Positions 19,516 to 28,285 of a DNA stretch of 64,000 nucleotides are shown here, piece after piece. The stretch covers positions 575,037-639,036 of the forward strand of contig VXVC01000004.1 in assembly GCA_009836625.1 (NCBI GenBank), written 5' to 3'. The stretch is from Holophagales bacterium. Lineage in GTDB: Bacteria; Acidobacteriota; Thermoanaerobaculia; Multivoradales; Multivoraceae. The notes beneath the pieces were generated by a model. That model had not been told where the DNA came from. It saw nothing but the letters and a program-made list of their open reading frames with translations, and did not search any database. Each line of letters begins with the position of its first letter. Position 1 is the stretch's first letter. Made by a program: the position numbers and the translations under genes.

Positions 19516-22500
19516 CGGCTGAGGAACGCCAGCAGGTCCGCCATGTCGGCGGGTTCGAGCCCCGCCTCGAGTTCCTCCGGCATCATGGACAGGCTGTCGC
19601 TGCGGACTTCCCGGACGCGCTCGGCGGGCACTTCGATCAGGAGATCCTCGGCCGCCCGCAGGACGATCCCGCCGCCGGCGCTCTCCACCAACAAGCCGGA
19701 CTGGATCTCGCCGTCCGTCGTCTCGACGATGTAGTTCACGTAGGCGGCGTCGACCGCCGCGTTCGGATCCAGGATGTCGTGCAGAAGGGTCTCCGCGCTC
19801 TTGCGGGCGATGCCGGACAGGTCCGGGCCCGGCCCGCTGCCGGCGCCACCGCTCCGGTGGCATCGGGCGCAGAGTTCGAGGAACAGGCCTTCTCCGCGTT
19901 CCGGATCACCGTCGATTTCGAGCGCCGGCCGCATCGCCTCGATCGCCTCGGCACGGGTGACGACGCCGGCGTCGTCGAAGAGGGCCCGCGCCCGCCGGCG
20001 GATCTCCGGCTCGGGCGAACGCAGCAGGAAGCGCCGCCGCTCCAGGATGAAGTTCATCTCCCCAAGCCCGATCCGTCCGCTCTCGAGCGCGTCGAGAAGA
20101 GCCCCGTGCCGGCTCCGGCTTCGAATCAGGTAGCTGGCCGCATCGCGCCGGGCGTCCGTTCCCAGATACGGCCAGCCCTCGACCAGGTACGCCGTGACCG
20201 TCTCCTCGTCCGCCGAAGCCAGCTCCGCCATCGCCGCTCGCTGCACAGGTCGGGGCTGCTCCGCCCCGAGCAGGGCGCCCATTCGTTCCAGCCAGGTTCC
20301 TCCGAGCGGGACCGCTTCGGCGGCGCGAGTTGCGGCGGAGTTTGAGGCCTCCCGGCACCGCGGGACGACGTCTTCCGACGCCGTCGGCCAGTGCCGGCGA
20401 AGACCGAAGAGGGCCAGCGCCTGGAGCCTCTCCTCCAGACCACCGGCCGGGTTCGCGGCCCGGACGCCGGCACAGTCGAGAAGCTGGACTTCGACTGCCG
20501 ACGCCTCGACTCCCAGGGCGGCACTCAGACGCCAGGCGGCGGCCGAGAGAACATCGTCGGCGGATTGCCGCAGGCGCCTCAACGGTCCGGCCAGGGCCGA
20601 GTCATCGACCGTGCGGCCCCCGCCGCCGGTGGCCGCGGCCGTCAGCCCGCCGAGCAGAGCGTCGCCAATCCCCGAAGGGCCGCCGGCGGAATCGGACAGG
20701 ACCCTGAGCACGAGGTCGCCGGCCATCACCTCGCCCAACCGTTCCGCGGGCAGCAGACTGACGATCCGTTCGACGACCACACCGTCGGTCAGGTCCGATG
20801 TCAGCAGCAGCTCGAGCGAACGAACCGGATCTGCCGCGAGGACGGAGACCGCGGCGAGCCGGAGCCAGCGCTGTTCAGTCGCCGCCTCCGCCGGCAGCGG
20901 CGCCTCGCCTGCCGCGGATGTGAACCCGGCCACCACCGCCGACATCGCCGCGCCCCGAAGCGCCGCCGCGCCCCCGACCTCCGACCGGAGGAGAAGTCCG
21001 GACGTCAGCATCGCCTGAAGCCGCACGCCCGGATCGGGATCGCCGATCAGGGCCACGACCTCGGGCGCGAGCGCCATCCGCGGACCCACGGACGCGTCGA
21101 CCCGAAGCGCCTCCTCGAAAGCCAGCACGGCATTGCGCCGAAGCTCCGGGTCGGGATCGTCGAGCGCGGCTCCGAGCGACTCCCGGTCGAGTTCACCGAG
21201 GCCGCTCAGGGTCCAGAGCGCGTGGAGCCTCCCGAACGGCCGCCCGGAATCGCCAAGGCGCTCCCGGAGATCCCGGACCACCACCTCCGGCGGGTCCGCC
21301 CCGAACTCCTCGACGAGTAACCGCTGCGCGGTCAACCGCCGCCACCGGTTCGGGCCGGCCAGGGCAAGGACCAACTCCTCGGGGCGCGAGCGGTCGAACC
21401 CCGCGAAGTCCTCGAGATCCCCTGGCAGTCCGCCGGCGGGCACGATCCGGTAGATGCGGCCCCGGTCGTCGCCTTCGTAGAGATCGAGTTCCACCTCCAT
21501 CGGGTCCGGGATCCACTCCGGGTGTTCGACGACGCCGCGGTGCATGTCGAGAACGTAAAGCGCGCCGTCAGGTCCCACCGTCAGGTTGACCGGCCGGAAC
21601 AGCGGGTCGGTCGAGGCCAGGAACTCCACTCCGGACCGGCCCCTGCCCGCTTGCGCCGCCGCGCCGGCCGTGTCGACGACCGCGCGATGAACCACGTTCG
21701 CGGACGGGTCGGCGACGAATACCTGGAGTCCTTCTTCCTCCAGTCCGGCACTGCCGAAGGCGCCGCCAGCGTACACGGTGACCGCGCAGGCGGCCGAGAA
21801 GCGGCTGGACTGCTCCGGGTGGTTCGGCCGCGTCTGCCGCACGCCGATCGGAAACAGCTCGGCCGGCCCGCCCTCCGGAGGCGCCGCCAGCCGCAGCCGG
21901 CCGTTCCGCCAGGCCGCCGGCAGCCGATCGAGATAGCGGCGCGGGACGACGACCTGGCTCAGGTGGTCCAGGTTGTGGGTGCCGAAAGCGCGGCCCCACG
22001 GACCGAAGGTCATGCCGAAGCCACCGGCGCCGCGGCCGGTGCGCTCGAAGCGCCGCGCGCCGAAGTCGACCCGGAAGTCGTCCTGCCCGATGTCCTCTTC
22101 CGCGCGCGGGAACTCGACCTCGTCCGGCGCTTCCGGCCAGAAGACGCGAGCGCCGTTACCGCCATTGACACCGTAGATCCAGTTGTCCAGGCCGTAGCGG
22201 ATCGCGTTCACGTTGTGCTGGGGGTTGCCCTCGGCGAAGCCGCTCAGAAGCACGTCCCGCCGGTCCGCCCTGCCGTCGCCGTCCGTGTCCTCGAGGTACA
22301 CGATGTGCGGCGGCGCCGCCACCAGCAGGCCCCGCCGCCACGGCAGGATCGAGTCCGCCATGCCGAGATCATCCGCGAACAGGCGCCGCTCGTCCCAGCG
22401 GCCGTCGCCGTCGCCGTCCATCAACTCGACGATCCGCGCCGGCCGCTCCATGTCGGGGTAGCCCGGCAGTTCGAGAACGAACGCACGCTCCTTCTCGTCG

Positions 22501-22727
22501 AACGCAAGGTCGATCGGATCGACCGTGACCGGCTCGGCAGCCGCGAGCTCGAGCGTGAACGCCGGGTGGAGTTCGAACCCGGCCGGCACTCCATCGAGGG
22601 CCGGCCCGTCGAGCATGGGCCCAGCGCAACCGGCGACCGCCAGCACGGCAACCGTCAGCGCCGCGGTGGCCGCCGCGTGCGGCCGGCGACCCGGCGCGCT
22701 ACTCGCCGCCGGCGGATGCTGCGGCAT
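19512..22727 (-). CDS. PVC-type membrane-bound dehydrogenase with HEAT repeats and cytochrome c domain
   Basis: 1071 aa lipoprotein: the signal peptide ends in VLAVAGC (lipobox). The N-terminal six-bladed propeller-type region contains VELMDGDGDGRWDERRLF, LEDTDGDGRADRR and NPQHNVNAIRYGLDNWIYG, typical of TIGR02604-type putative membrane-bound dehydrogenases. The middle is HEAT-like helical repeats (DPDPELRRNAVLAFEEAL). The C-terminus carries one c-type haem site, CARCH (about 953), then the family's C-terminal domain (DILDPNAAVDAAYVNYIVET). It probably oxidises sugars or alcohols at the surface and passes electrons to the haem; the substrate is unknown. The ATG at 22727 overlaps the upstream gene by 29 bases and gives the lipoprotein signal. 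Confidence 0.88.
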   Translation of the reverse strand: MPQHPPAASSAPGRRPHAAATAALTVAVLAVAGCAGPMLDGPALDGVPAGFELHPAFTLELAAAEPVTVDPIDLAFDEKERAFVLELPGYPDMERPARIVELMDGDGDGRWDERRLFADDLGMADSILPWRRGLLVAAPPHIVYLEDTDGDGRADRRDVLLSGFAEGNPQHNVNAIRYGLDNWIYGVNGGNGARVFWPEAPDEVEFPRAEEDIGQDDFRVDFGARRFERTGRGAGGFGMTFGPWGRAFGTHNLDHLSQVVVPRRYLDRLPAAWRNGRLRLAAPPEGGPAELFPIGVRQTRPNHPEQSSRFSAACAVTVYAGGAFGSAGLEEEGLQVFVADPSANVVHRAVVDTAGAAAQAGRGRSGVEFLASTDPLFRPVNLTVGPDGALYVLDMHRGVVEHPEWIPDPMEVELDLYEGDDRGRIYRIVPAGGLPGDLEDFAGFDRSRPEELVLALAGPNRWRRLTAQRLLVEEFGADPPEVVVRDLRERLGDSGRPFGRLHALWTLSGLGELDRESLGAALDDPDPELRRNAVLAFEEALRVDASVGPRMALAPEVVALIGDPDPGVRLQAMLTSGLLLRSEVGGAAALRGAAMSAVVAGFTSAAGEAPLPAEAATEQRWLRLAAVSVLAADPVRSLELLLTSDLTDGVVVERIVSLLPAERLGEVMAGDLVLRVLSDSAGGPSGIGDALLGGLTAAATGGGGRTVDDSALAGPLRRLRQSADDVLSAAAWRLSAALGVEASAVEVQLLDCAGVRAANPAGGLEERLQALALFGLRRHWPTASEDVVPRCREASNSAATRAAEAVPLGGTWLERMGALLGAEQPRPVQRAAMAELASADEETVTAYLVEGWPYLGTDARRDAASYLIRSRSRHGALLDALESGRIGLGEMNFILERRRFLLRSPEPEIRRRARALFDDAGVVTRAEAIEAMRPALEIDGDPERGEGLFLELCARCHRSGGAGSGPGPDLSGIARKSAETLLHDILDPNAAVDAAYVNYIVETTDGEIQSGLLVESAGGGIVLRAAEDLLIEVPAERVREVRSDSLSMMPEELEAGLEPADMADLLAFLSR

Positions 22728-23799
22728 CCGCCTCGAGCAGCCGGGCACCGCGCATGATGTTGCCCATCGCATAGTTGCCTTCGTGGCAGGCGTACTCGTA
22801 GACCCTGCCATCCGCGGCCGGCCACGGGAACTCGCCGCTCCAGGCCGTCTCCCAGGTCGTCGGATCCTCGACCGTGAAGTTGTAGTTCAGCGTGTCTTGG
22901 TCGATGCGGCTGAAGCGCTCCGTGACCTTGAGGCTCTCGCCGGCGCCATACGTGTACATGCCCGGCTTCTTGCCGAAGTTCCTCGTCTCGACGACCAGGG
23001 TGTCGCCCTCCCAGCGTCCCACCGAGTCACCCATGTAGGCCGTCATCCCGTCCGGCAGGTGCTCGCCGCCGATCCGGATGATCCGGGCGTCGTGGATCAT
23101 CTCGGCCAGGATCATCACGTAGTCCTCGGTCTGCACGACCCGCTTCAGGTTGTTGTAGGCGGTCGGCAGCATCGGCGGGCCGGAGGTCGAACCGAATCCG
23201 AGGATGCAGCGCTCGCCCAGAGGCCGCTGCTCGATGTCGTCGTAGGGGCCGGGCCCTTCGTTCTCGAGCCACCACGCGGTGCCGGTGTTTTCGCGGAAGA
23301 GGGTGAAGAAAGCCATCCGCTTCTGTTGCGCCGCCGACGTCATCTCCGGCAGTCGGCCGTTGGGCGGATCAAACACGAGGGACGTGCGGAACCGGCCGTC
23401 GATCGAGATCGAACGGCTGCCGTAGTCGAGCCAGAAGTCGTTGTAGCCGCCGACGTTGCCCGCGGCGCCCGGGGAGCCGTCGCCACCCGGCGGCGGCGCC
23501 TCCCGAGTCGGGTCGCTGGCCTCGAGGTCGGCGGCCCGGCGGTCGGCGACCGTCCGCGCGATCTCCTCTGCCTCTTCCGGCGACAGGTACAGATTGTCCT
23601 CGAACTTGGGATCGCGCTCGAGCGGCGTCAGCGTCGCGATGTCGTAGACGCCGGTGAGATCCGGTCGTCCGCTCGCCGTCCGCGGAATGTCGCCGTCGCC
23701 GTCGGCGGCGGGCAGAGCGGCGGGCAGGAGCAGCGCCGTACTCAACAGCGCGGCGGCGCCCGCAGGGGAAGCGATGCGATATCCGGTCGTCTTCATCAT
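22699..23799 (-). CDS. Secreted protein of unknown function
   Basis: 366 aa. A strong ribosome-binding site (AAGGAGGG) precedes ATGATG; the signal peptide ends near LPAADGDG. The mature start GRPDLTGVYD, a central QTEDYVMILAEMIHDARII and GRWEGDTLVVETRNF are features of a family of secreted proteins common in Acidobacteriota and some Proteobacteria that is annotated only as hypothetical. The C-terminal YEYACHEGNYAM contains one of its two cysteines. I do not recognise an enzyme fold. It overlaps and probably precedes the PVC-type gene in one transcript. Confidence 0.75.
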   Translation of the reverse strand: MMKTTGYRIASPAGAAALLSTALLLPAALPAADGDGDIPRTASGRPDLTGVYDIATLTPLERDPKFEDNLYLSPEEAEEIARTVADRRAADLEASDPTREAPPPGGDGSPGAAGNVGGYNDFWLDYGSRSISIDGRFRTSLVFDPPNGRLPEMTSAAQQKRMAFFTLFRENTGTAWWLENEGPGPYDDIEQRPLGERCILGFGSTSGPPMLPTAYNNLKRVVQTEDYVMILAEMIHDARIIRIGGEHLPDGMTAYMGDSVGRWEGDTLVVETRNFGKKPGMYTYGAGESLKVTERFSRIDQDTLNYNFTVEDPTTWETAWSGEFPWPAADGRVYEYACHEGNYAMGNIMRGARLLEADAAASAGGE

Positions 23800-23927
23800 C
23801 TGCTCAACTCCCTCCTTGAAGGTCGGCTGCGACGGATTGCCACTCTAAGCTACACTCCCGCCGCCACGACCACCAAGCCACGCCGTCCGAACTCCAGAAG
23901 CAAGGCCGGCCCCGAAACGGAGAACCC
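23800..23927. other. Divergent intergenic region (secreted unknown / selenoperoxiredoxin)
   Basis: 128 bases. On the + strand a possible -10 box TACACT lies at 23851-23856, which would leave a leader of about 65 bases before the peroxiredoxin ATG. GGAG lies 6 bases before that ATG. On the - strand the region begins with the AAGGAGGG site of the leftward gene. Confidence 0.4.
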
Positions 23928-24449
23928 ATGAGAAGCCTCGTGCCAGCCGCAATGCTCGTTAGCGCTGTAACGCTCGCCCCGGCGAGTGCGGGCGCCGCGA
24001 ACCTCGCCGTCGGCGACGCCGCGCCGGACTTCACCCTGCCCAGCACCGACGGCAGCCAGGTGACCCTGTCCTCCTTCGCCGGCCAGAAGAACGTCGTCCT
24101 GGCTTTCTTCCCCAAGGCCTTCACCGCCGGCTGAACGATGGAAATGAAGGGATACCAGGCTGGTATCTCCGACTTCACGGGCAGTGATTCCGTCGTCTTC
24201 GGCATCAGCACCGACGTGCTGGACGAAAACAAGCGGTTCGCCGAGGAACTGGAGCTCGACTTCGCGCTCCTGAGCGACGCCGGCGGCGAAGTCGCCAAGC
24301 AGTACGGCGGCATGATGGAGAGATTCCCCACCGCCGCCAACCGCGTCACCTACGTGGTCGGCAAGGACGGCAGAATCGCCTACATCGGCGAAGGCGCCGA
24401 GGCGATGAATCCGGCCGGCGCGAAGGACGCCTGTCTGGGGCTCGAGTAA
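23928..24449 (+). CDS. Exported peroxiredoxin, putative selenoprotein (Sec69 encoded by UGA)
   Basis: 173 aa if UGA at 24132-24134 is read as selenocysteine. The signal peptide ends near ASAGAA. The AhpC/TSA (Prx) fold starts with [15 protein letters not shown]. The peroxidatic motif of Prx proteins is PxxxTxxC; here it reads PKAFTAG followed by the UGA codon and TMEM, so UGA sits exactly at the catalytic cysteine. The same frame continues for 104 codons of good Prx sequence ([16 protein letters not shown], the conserved arginine in ANRVTYVV, then [10 protein letters not shown]). An 8-bp hairpin with an AGGCU loop begins 14 bases after UGA. Cys169 near the C-terminus is the only cysteine and could be resolving. 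If UGA were a stop, a 68-residue fragment without an active site would result. It reduces peroxides in the envelope (family knowledge). No sel genes are in the window. Confidence 0.85.
24149..24169 (+). promoter_or_regulatory. Bacterial SECIS-like hairpin
   Basis: GGGATACC (24149-24156) pairs with GGTATCTC (24162-24169): eight pairs including one G-U, with apical loop AGGCT (24157-24161). The loop begins 22 bases after UGA, inside the 16-37 base range for bacterial SECIS elements, and carries G at the first two positions of the inner loop; the E. coli fdhF loop is AGGUCU. Folding was done by eye. Confidence 0.75.
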
Positions 24450-24455
24450 CGACGC

Positions 24456-24911
24456 TCAGGCCTGCGCGGCGCTGAGAGCCGCTTCCACGCGGGGCTGGTA
24501 CAGCTCGACCCGGTTCCCGTCTCCGTCCAGGATCCACGCGAACAGGGCGTAGCCCTCGTCGTCCCTGCGCAGCGGCTCGACGCCCCGCTCGTCGAGGTGC
24601 GCCAGCAGGGCATCGAGGTCCCGAACGCGCAGGTTGACCATGAATGGCTGATCGCCGTACATGTCGTCCTGCTCCACGCCCTCGTTGCGGGTCATCCGCG
24701 GCACCGGACGCTTCGCCTTCATGATCGCGAAGGTCGTGTCCATGACCCATGTGGGATCGTCGGGGTCCGCGGCCACGTAGCGCATGTAGAACGCGCCGAA
24801 CTCCTCGCTGCCCTCGAACTGGATGCCGAGGTACTCCGCGTACCAGTCGGCGAGCCGTTTCGGGTCCTCGCTGAAAACGAAGGCGCCGCCGAGGCCGTCG
24901 ATCAGGCTCAA
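24456..24911 (-). CDS. VOC (glyoxalase/bleomycin resistance) superfamily protein
   Basis: 151 aa with two beta-alpha-beta-beta-beta modules: GGAFVFSEDPKRLADWYAEYLG at the start and MVNLRVRDLDALLAHLDERG in the second half, ending in DGDGNRVELYQP, the usual terminal metal-ligand strand. It has no signal peptide. Substrate unknown. The TTG start at 24911 overlaps the stop of the upstream VWFA-related gene (TTGA). It converges with the peroxiredoxin gene, with only 6 bases between the two stops and no terminator visible. Confidence 0.85.
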   Translation of the reverse strand: MSLIDGLGGAFVFSEDPKRLADWYAEYLGIQFEGSEEFGAFYMRYVAADPDDPTWVMDTTFAIMKAKRPVPRMTRNEGVEQDDMYGDQPFMVNLRVRDLDALLAHLDERGVEPLRRDDEGYALFAWILDGDGNRVELYQPRVEAALSAAQA

Positions 24912-26575
24912 GGCGACCCGCCCGTCGTCGTCGGTTCCATCCGCGACCTGACCTGCATCCGAGTGCTGACGGTCTGGCGGCTCACCGGGTCGTGCACCGA
25001 AACAAGGAGGTCATGTGGCCTCCGGCGCAGGGTCAGGACGGTGTCGTAGGGCACGACGGCATCCGGCGCCGGCTGTGTGCTGCCCGCCAGGCTGAGCGGA
25101 ATGACCGGGATCCGCGCCTGCTGGCCGTTGCGGTCGACGACGGCGAAGCGGAGTTCCAGCCGGGCCAGGAACCGGTCCTCGAAGGGAAACACGGGGAAGT
25201 GGCCCACCGGGATGTGGACGGTCACCGGCACTAGCATCTTGCGGCGAAACGGTCCGGTCGGTTCCGGCTCGCCGATCTCCACCACGAGTACCGGCTCGCC
25301 GTAGGTTCGGGTTTCATCGGGGAACAGCAGCCGACCCTGCGTCTCCATGTCGGCTTCGGCCCGGCGCGAGAGATCGACGTAGCCACTGCGCGAACGCACC
25401 CGCAGGCCGGGCCGCCGGAGCTCGACCCGCACGTCGTGCGCCCGATCGTCGCGGCGGTACTCCGGCACGAAGCCGAGCCAGTAGTAGTTCGAGGTGTCTT
25501 CGCTGACCCTCCGGAGCGCACCGAGATTCGCCCCGGCCATGTAGGCCCTGCCGCCCGTCTGCTCGGCGAGCTGCCGCAGGTTCTGCCAGCGCATCAGGCT
25601 CGGCCGAGTCTGCTGATCCACCGGATAGACGGTGTAGCCGAGGACGTTGGCGGTGTCGATGAGCGCGTCGAGGATGCTCCAGTCCGAGCGGAGTCCGATC
25701 CCCTGGCCCGCCAGCCGAAACGAACCGACCGGCCAGTCGCCCGCCAGCAGCAGAAGCACCTTGCGACCTTCCGGCACGTCGAGCGACCGCATCGTCGAAC
25801 TGACGGCGGTGACGGAGAACTCGAGATCCCGCGCCAGGCTTTCGGCCCGCGCTTCGCTCACCGCGCTCGGCAGGTCCATCGCCGCGAACGGCAGGTCGGC
25901 GGCTACGGAGGTCAGGTCTTCGTCGAATCGGGCGCCCGGCGCCAGACCGCCCTCCGCGTTCCGGGCGAAGCGCGACTGGTCGATCAGCCGGGGCGACCTC
26001 AGCAGACCGCCGAAGGAACGGCCGCGTTCGAGTTCCGCCAGCGCGGCGCGGGTCCGCCGGCGGTCCGTCGTGAACGGGCTGAGGACCTGCAGCCGGCGGC
26101 GGCTCTGCACGACGACAGCGACCTGATCGCGCAGGCCGAGGTTCGCCAACTGGTTGGCGAATCCGCGGACCACGGGCCGCCTGAACGTGACGTGGGTGTG
26201 GTCGTCGTCGACGAACAGGAGGTAGTTCGTCGGCACGGAATCGCCGTCGCCGATCGCCGGCGGCGCCTCGCCGTCGCGCGACTCCACCGCGCGGCTCTCC
26301 AGGATCTCCGTGAAGTAGTCCACACCGATCTCGACGCCATCCACGAAGATCCGGAAGTCGTCCGCTTCGAGGCCATGAACCCGGTTGCCCGACCGGTCCT
26401 CGACGACGACCTCCAGATTGACCACCCGGACGTCGATCTCCTCGCCGAAGAAGAGGTCGGGCGGCGGGGTATCAGTCTCTTGGGAAGGAGGCTGCGCTCC
26501 TGCCGGCTGCGCCCAGACGAGGATCAGAGTAGCCGCAAGTACGAGCGAAGACCTACTGAAGCTCGAGTACTCCAC
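24908..26575 (-). CDS. VWFA-related acidobacterial-type exported protein (tandem copy 1)
   Basis: 555 aa. The signal peptide ends near PAGAQ. Features shared by all four copies here: an N-terminal DVRVVNLEVVVEDRxGNRVHGLEADDF strand pair (an immunoglobulin-like region), a VWA-like core with FVDDDHTH in place of a full MIDAS, SPFTTDRRRTRAAL, STMRSLDVPEGRKVLLLLAG, and the C-terminal NYYWLGFVPEYRRDDRAHDV and RSGYVDLSRR. This matches TIGR03436-like proteins, whose function is unknown. GTG start at 26575, no clear ribosome-binding site. It is the third gene of a leftward tandem of three. Confidence 0.85.
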   Translation of the reverse strand: MEYSSFSRSSLVLAATLILVWAQPAGAQPPSQETDTPPPDLFFGEEIDVRVVNLEVVVEDRSGNRVHGLEADDFRIFVDGVEIGVDYFTEILESRAVESRDGEAPPAIGDGDSVPTNYLLFVDDDHTHVTFRRPVVRGFANQLANLGLRDQVAVVVQSRRRLQVLSPFTTDRRRTRAALAELERGRSFGGLLRSPRLIDQSRFARNAEGGLAPGARFDEDLTSVAADLPFAAMDLPSAVSEARAESLARDLEFSVTAVSSTMRSLDVPEGRKVLLLLAGDWPVGSFRLAGQGIGLRSDWSILDALIDTANVLGYTVYPVDQQTRPSLMRWQNLRQLAEQTGGRAYMAGANLGALRRVSEDTSNYYWLGFVPEYRRDDRAHDVRVELRRPGLRVRSRSGYVDLSRRAEADMETQGRLLFPDETRTYGEPVLVVEIGEPEPTGPFRRKMLVPVTVHIPVGHFPVFPFEDRFLARLELRFAVVDRNGQQARIPVIPLSLAGSTQPAPDAVVPYDTVLTLRRRPHDLLVSVHDPVSRQTVSTRMQVRSRMEPTTTGGSP

Positions 26576-26590
26576 GTACAGCCGATTCTG

Positions 26591-28285
26591 TCAGGGATTC
26601 GGCTCGGCCTCCTGTGGCGCTACCCGCATGCGCGTGCTGGCGGTCTCTCGGGACAGTGGATCGTGCACGGTGACCACCAGGTCGTGGGCGAGGCGGCGCA
26701 GCGCGAGCGATGTCCGGTAGAGCACCACCTCGTCCGCGGCCGGCAGGGATGGCCCTCCCAGTCGAATGCGTTGCACAGGAACACCAGTCCGCCGTCCCCA
26801 GCGGTCGACGGCCGCGAAACGGACTTCGAGGTCCTGCACGAACCGCCCGTCATGCGGGACCGCCAGAAACCGGCCCACCGGAAGGTAGACACCGACGGGC
26901 ACGCTCATCATTCGTCGCTTCAGCCTGTCCGTGTCCCCGATCTCCACCAGGAGGGCTCCGCCGGCAGGCTCCGATTCCGCCGGAAACAGGAGCTCGCGCA
27001 GAGCCTCCATATCCGCCTCCGTGCGACGGGAGAGGTCCAGGTAGCCTCGGCGCGAGCGGACGCGAAGGCCGGGCCTCTCCACCTCGATTCGGACATCGTG
27101 GGCCTCGTCGTCGCGCTGGTAGCGAGGCACGAACCCCAGCCAGTAGTAGTGCGACGTGTCCGCGTTCACGATGTCCAGAGCCCCGACGTTGGTCCCGGCC
27201 ATGAACGCCCTGCCGCCCGTGCCGCGGGCAACGTATCTCAGGTTCTGCCAGAGCCATCCGCGAGGCTGGCGCTGCTGGTCCATCGGATAGAGCGTGTAGC
27301 CAAGCAGGTTCGCTGTGTCGATCAGGGCGTCGAGGAGGTGCAGGTCCGTCGACTTCCCGCTACCCAGGCCGGTCCGCCCGAAGTTCCCTGACGGCCAGCT
27401 CCCGGCCAGGAGCAGGAACACCTTTCGCCCGGGCGGCGGTTCGAGAGCTCGCATCGTCGAAACGACCGCGTCCACCGAGAACCGGAGGTCCCTGAAGGCG
27501 ATCTCGGGGCTGCGCAGGCCGTCCAGCCCGAACGAACCGATGCCCTCGGCGTAGACGGCGCCCATCCTGCCGCCGCCGCTGCCGGGCCAACGGGCCGGAA
27601 AGGCCAGAGCGCCGGCGCCAAGATAGGACCCCGTCGGAACCAGCGGCTCGGAGTCGATCGCGCCACGAACCGTCCCGGCCAGCGGAACCGCGCCAGAAGG
27701 GCCGGCGTCCCCGCGATGCCGCTGCCGGGCCCGCAGGAACCCAGCGAATCGACCGCCCTTGTCGAACTCCCGAAGTGCCGCTCGCGTCGCCTCCCGGTCC
27801 GTCGTGAACGGACTCACGATCTCCAGTTGGCGGCCGCTCTGGGCAACGACCGCCACCTGATCGGCGGCAGGCAGGCGGGCAAGCCGATCCCGGAAACCGA
27901 ACAGCACGGGTCGCCGGAACGTCGGATGAGTGTGGTCGTCATCGACGAACAGGACGTAGTTCGTGGCAACGGTCTCGCCCTCTCCAATCGCCGGGGGCGT
28001 TCCTGCGCTGCCGCTGGTGCGAGCGCGCCTGCCGGCTACTTCCGTGAAGTACTCGATGTCCACCTCGTGGCCGTCAACCAGCAGCCGGAAGTCATCGGCC
28101 TCGAGCCCGTGCACCCGGTTGCCCGCGCGGTCCTCGACCACGACCTCCAGGTTGACCACCCGAACGTCGACCTCCTCGCCGAAGAAGGTGTCCGTCGGCT
28201 CCTGCGCCCCGGCGTGCCAACCGAATCCCATGACGGCTGCGAGCGCCGTCCCCAGACCGCGAGCGACTCGACCGTCCGGTCTCAG
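26591..28285 (-). CDS. VWFA-related acidobacterial-type exported protein (tandem copy 2; probable CTG start)
   Basis: About 564 aa. Same architecture as its neighbours: EVDVRVVNLEVVVEDRAGN, FVDDDHTHPTF, STMRALEPPPGRKVFLLLAG, HYYWLGFVPRYQRDD. No in-frame ATG, GTG or TTG lies where a signal peptide would begin. A CTG at 28285 overlaps the upstream stop by 4 bases (CTGA), the same geometry as the other coupled genes, and yields a good signal peptide (RPDGRVARGLGTALAAVMGF, then HAGAQ). The first ATG (28231) would leave only nine residues before the cleavage site. I infer a CTG start with translational coupling; the ATG remains possible. Confidence 0.8.
   Translation of the reverse strand: MRPDGRVARGLGTALAAVMGFGWHAGAQEPTDTFFGEEVDVRVVNLEVVVEDRAGNRVHGLEADDFRLLVDGHEVDIEYFTEVAGRRARTSGSAGTPPAIGEGETVATNYVLFVDDDHTHPTFRRPVLFGFRDRLARLPAADQVAVVAQSGRQLEIVSPFTTDREATRAALREFDKGGRFAGFLRARQRHRGDAGPSGAVPLAGTVRGAIDSEPLVPTGSYLGAGALAFPARWPGSGGGRMGAVYAEGIGSFGLDGLRSPEIAFRDLRFSVDAVVSTMRALEPPPGRKVFLLLAGSWPSGNFGRTGLGSGKSTDLHLLDALIDTANLLGYTLYPMDQQRQPRGWLWQNLRYVARGTGGRAFMAGTNVGALDIVNADTSHYYWLGFVPRYQRDDEAHDVRIEVERPGLRVRSRRGYLDLSRRTEADMEALRELLFPAESEPAGGALLVEIGDTDRLKRRMMSVPVGVYLPVGRFLAVPHDGRFVQDLEVRFAAVDRWGRRTGVPVQRIRLGGPSLPAADEVVLYRTSLALRRLAHDLVVTVHDPLSRETASTRMRVAPQEAEPNP

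Noticed and set aside
23928-24449. Two short genes (23928-24134 and 24138-24449) instead of one peroxiredoxin
   Set aside because: The first would lack an active site and the second would lack the fold's N-terminus. They are in the same frame, separated only by TGA at the catalytic position, and a SECIS-like hairpin follows.
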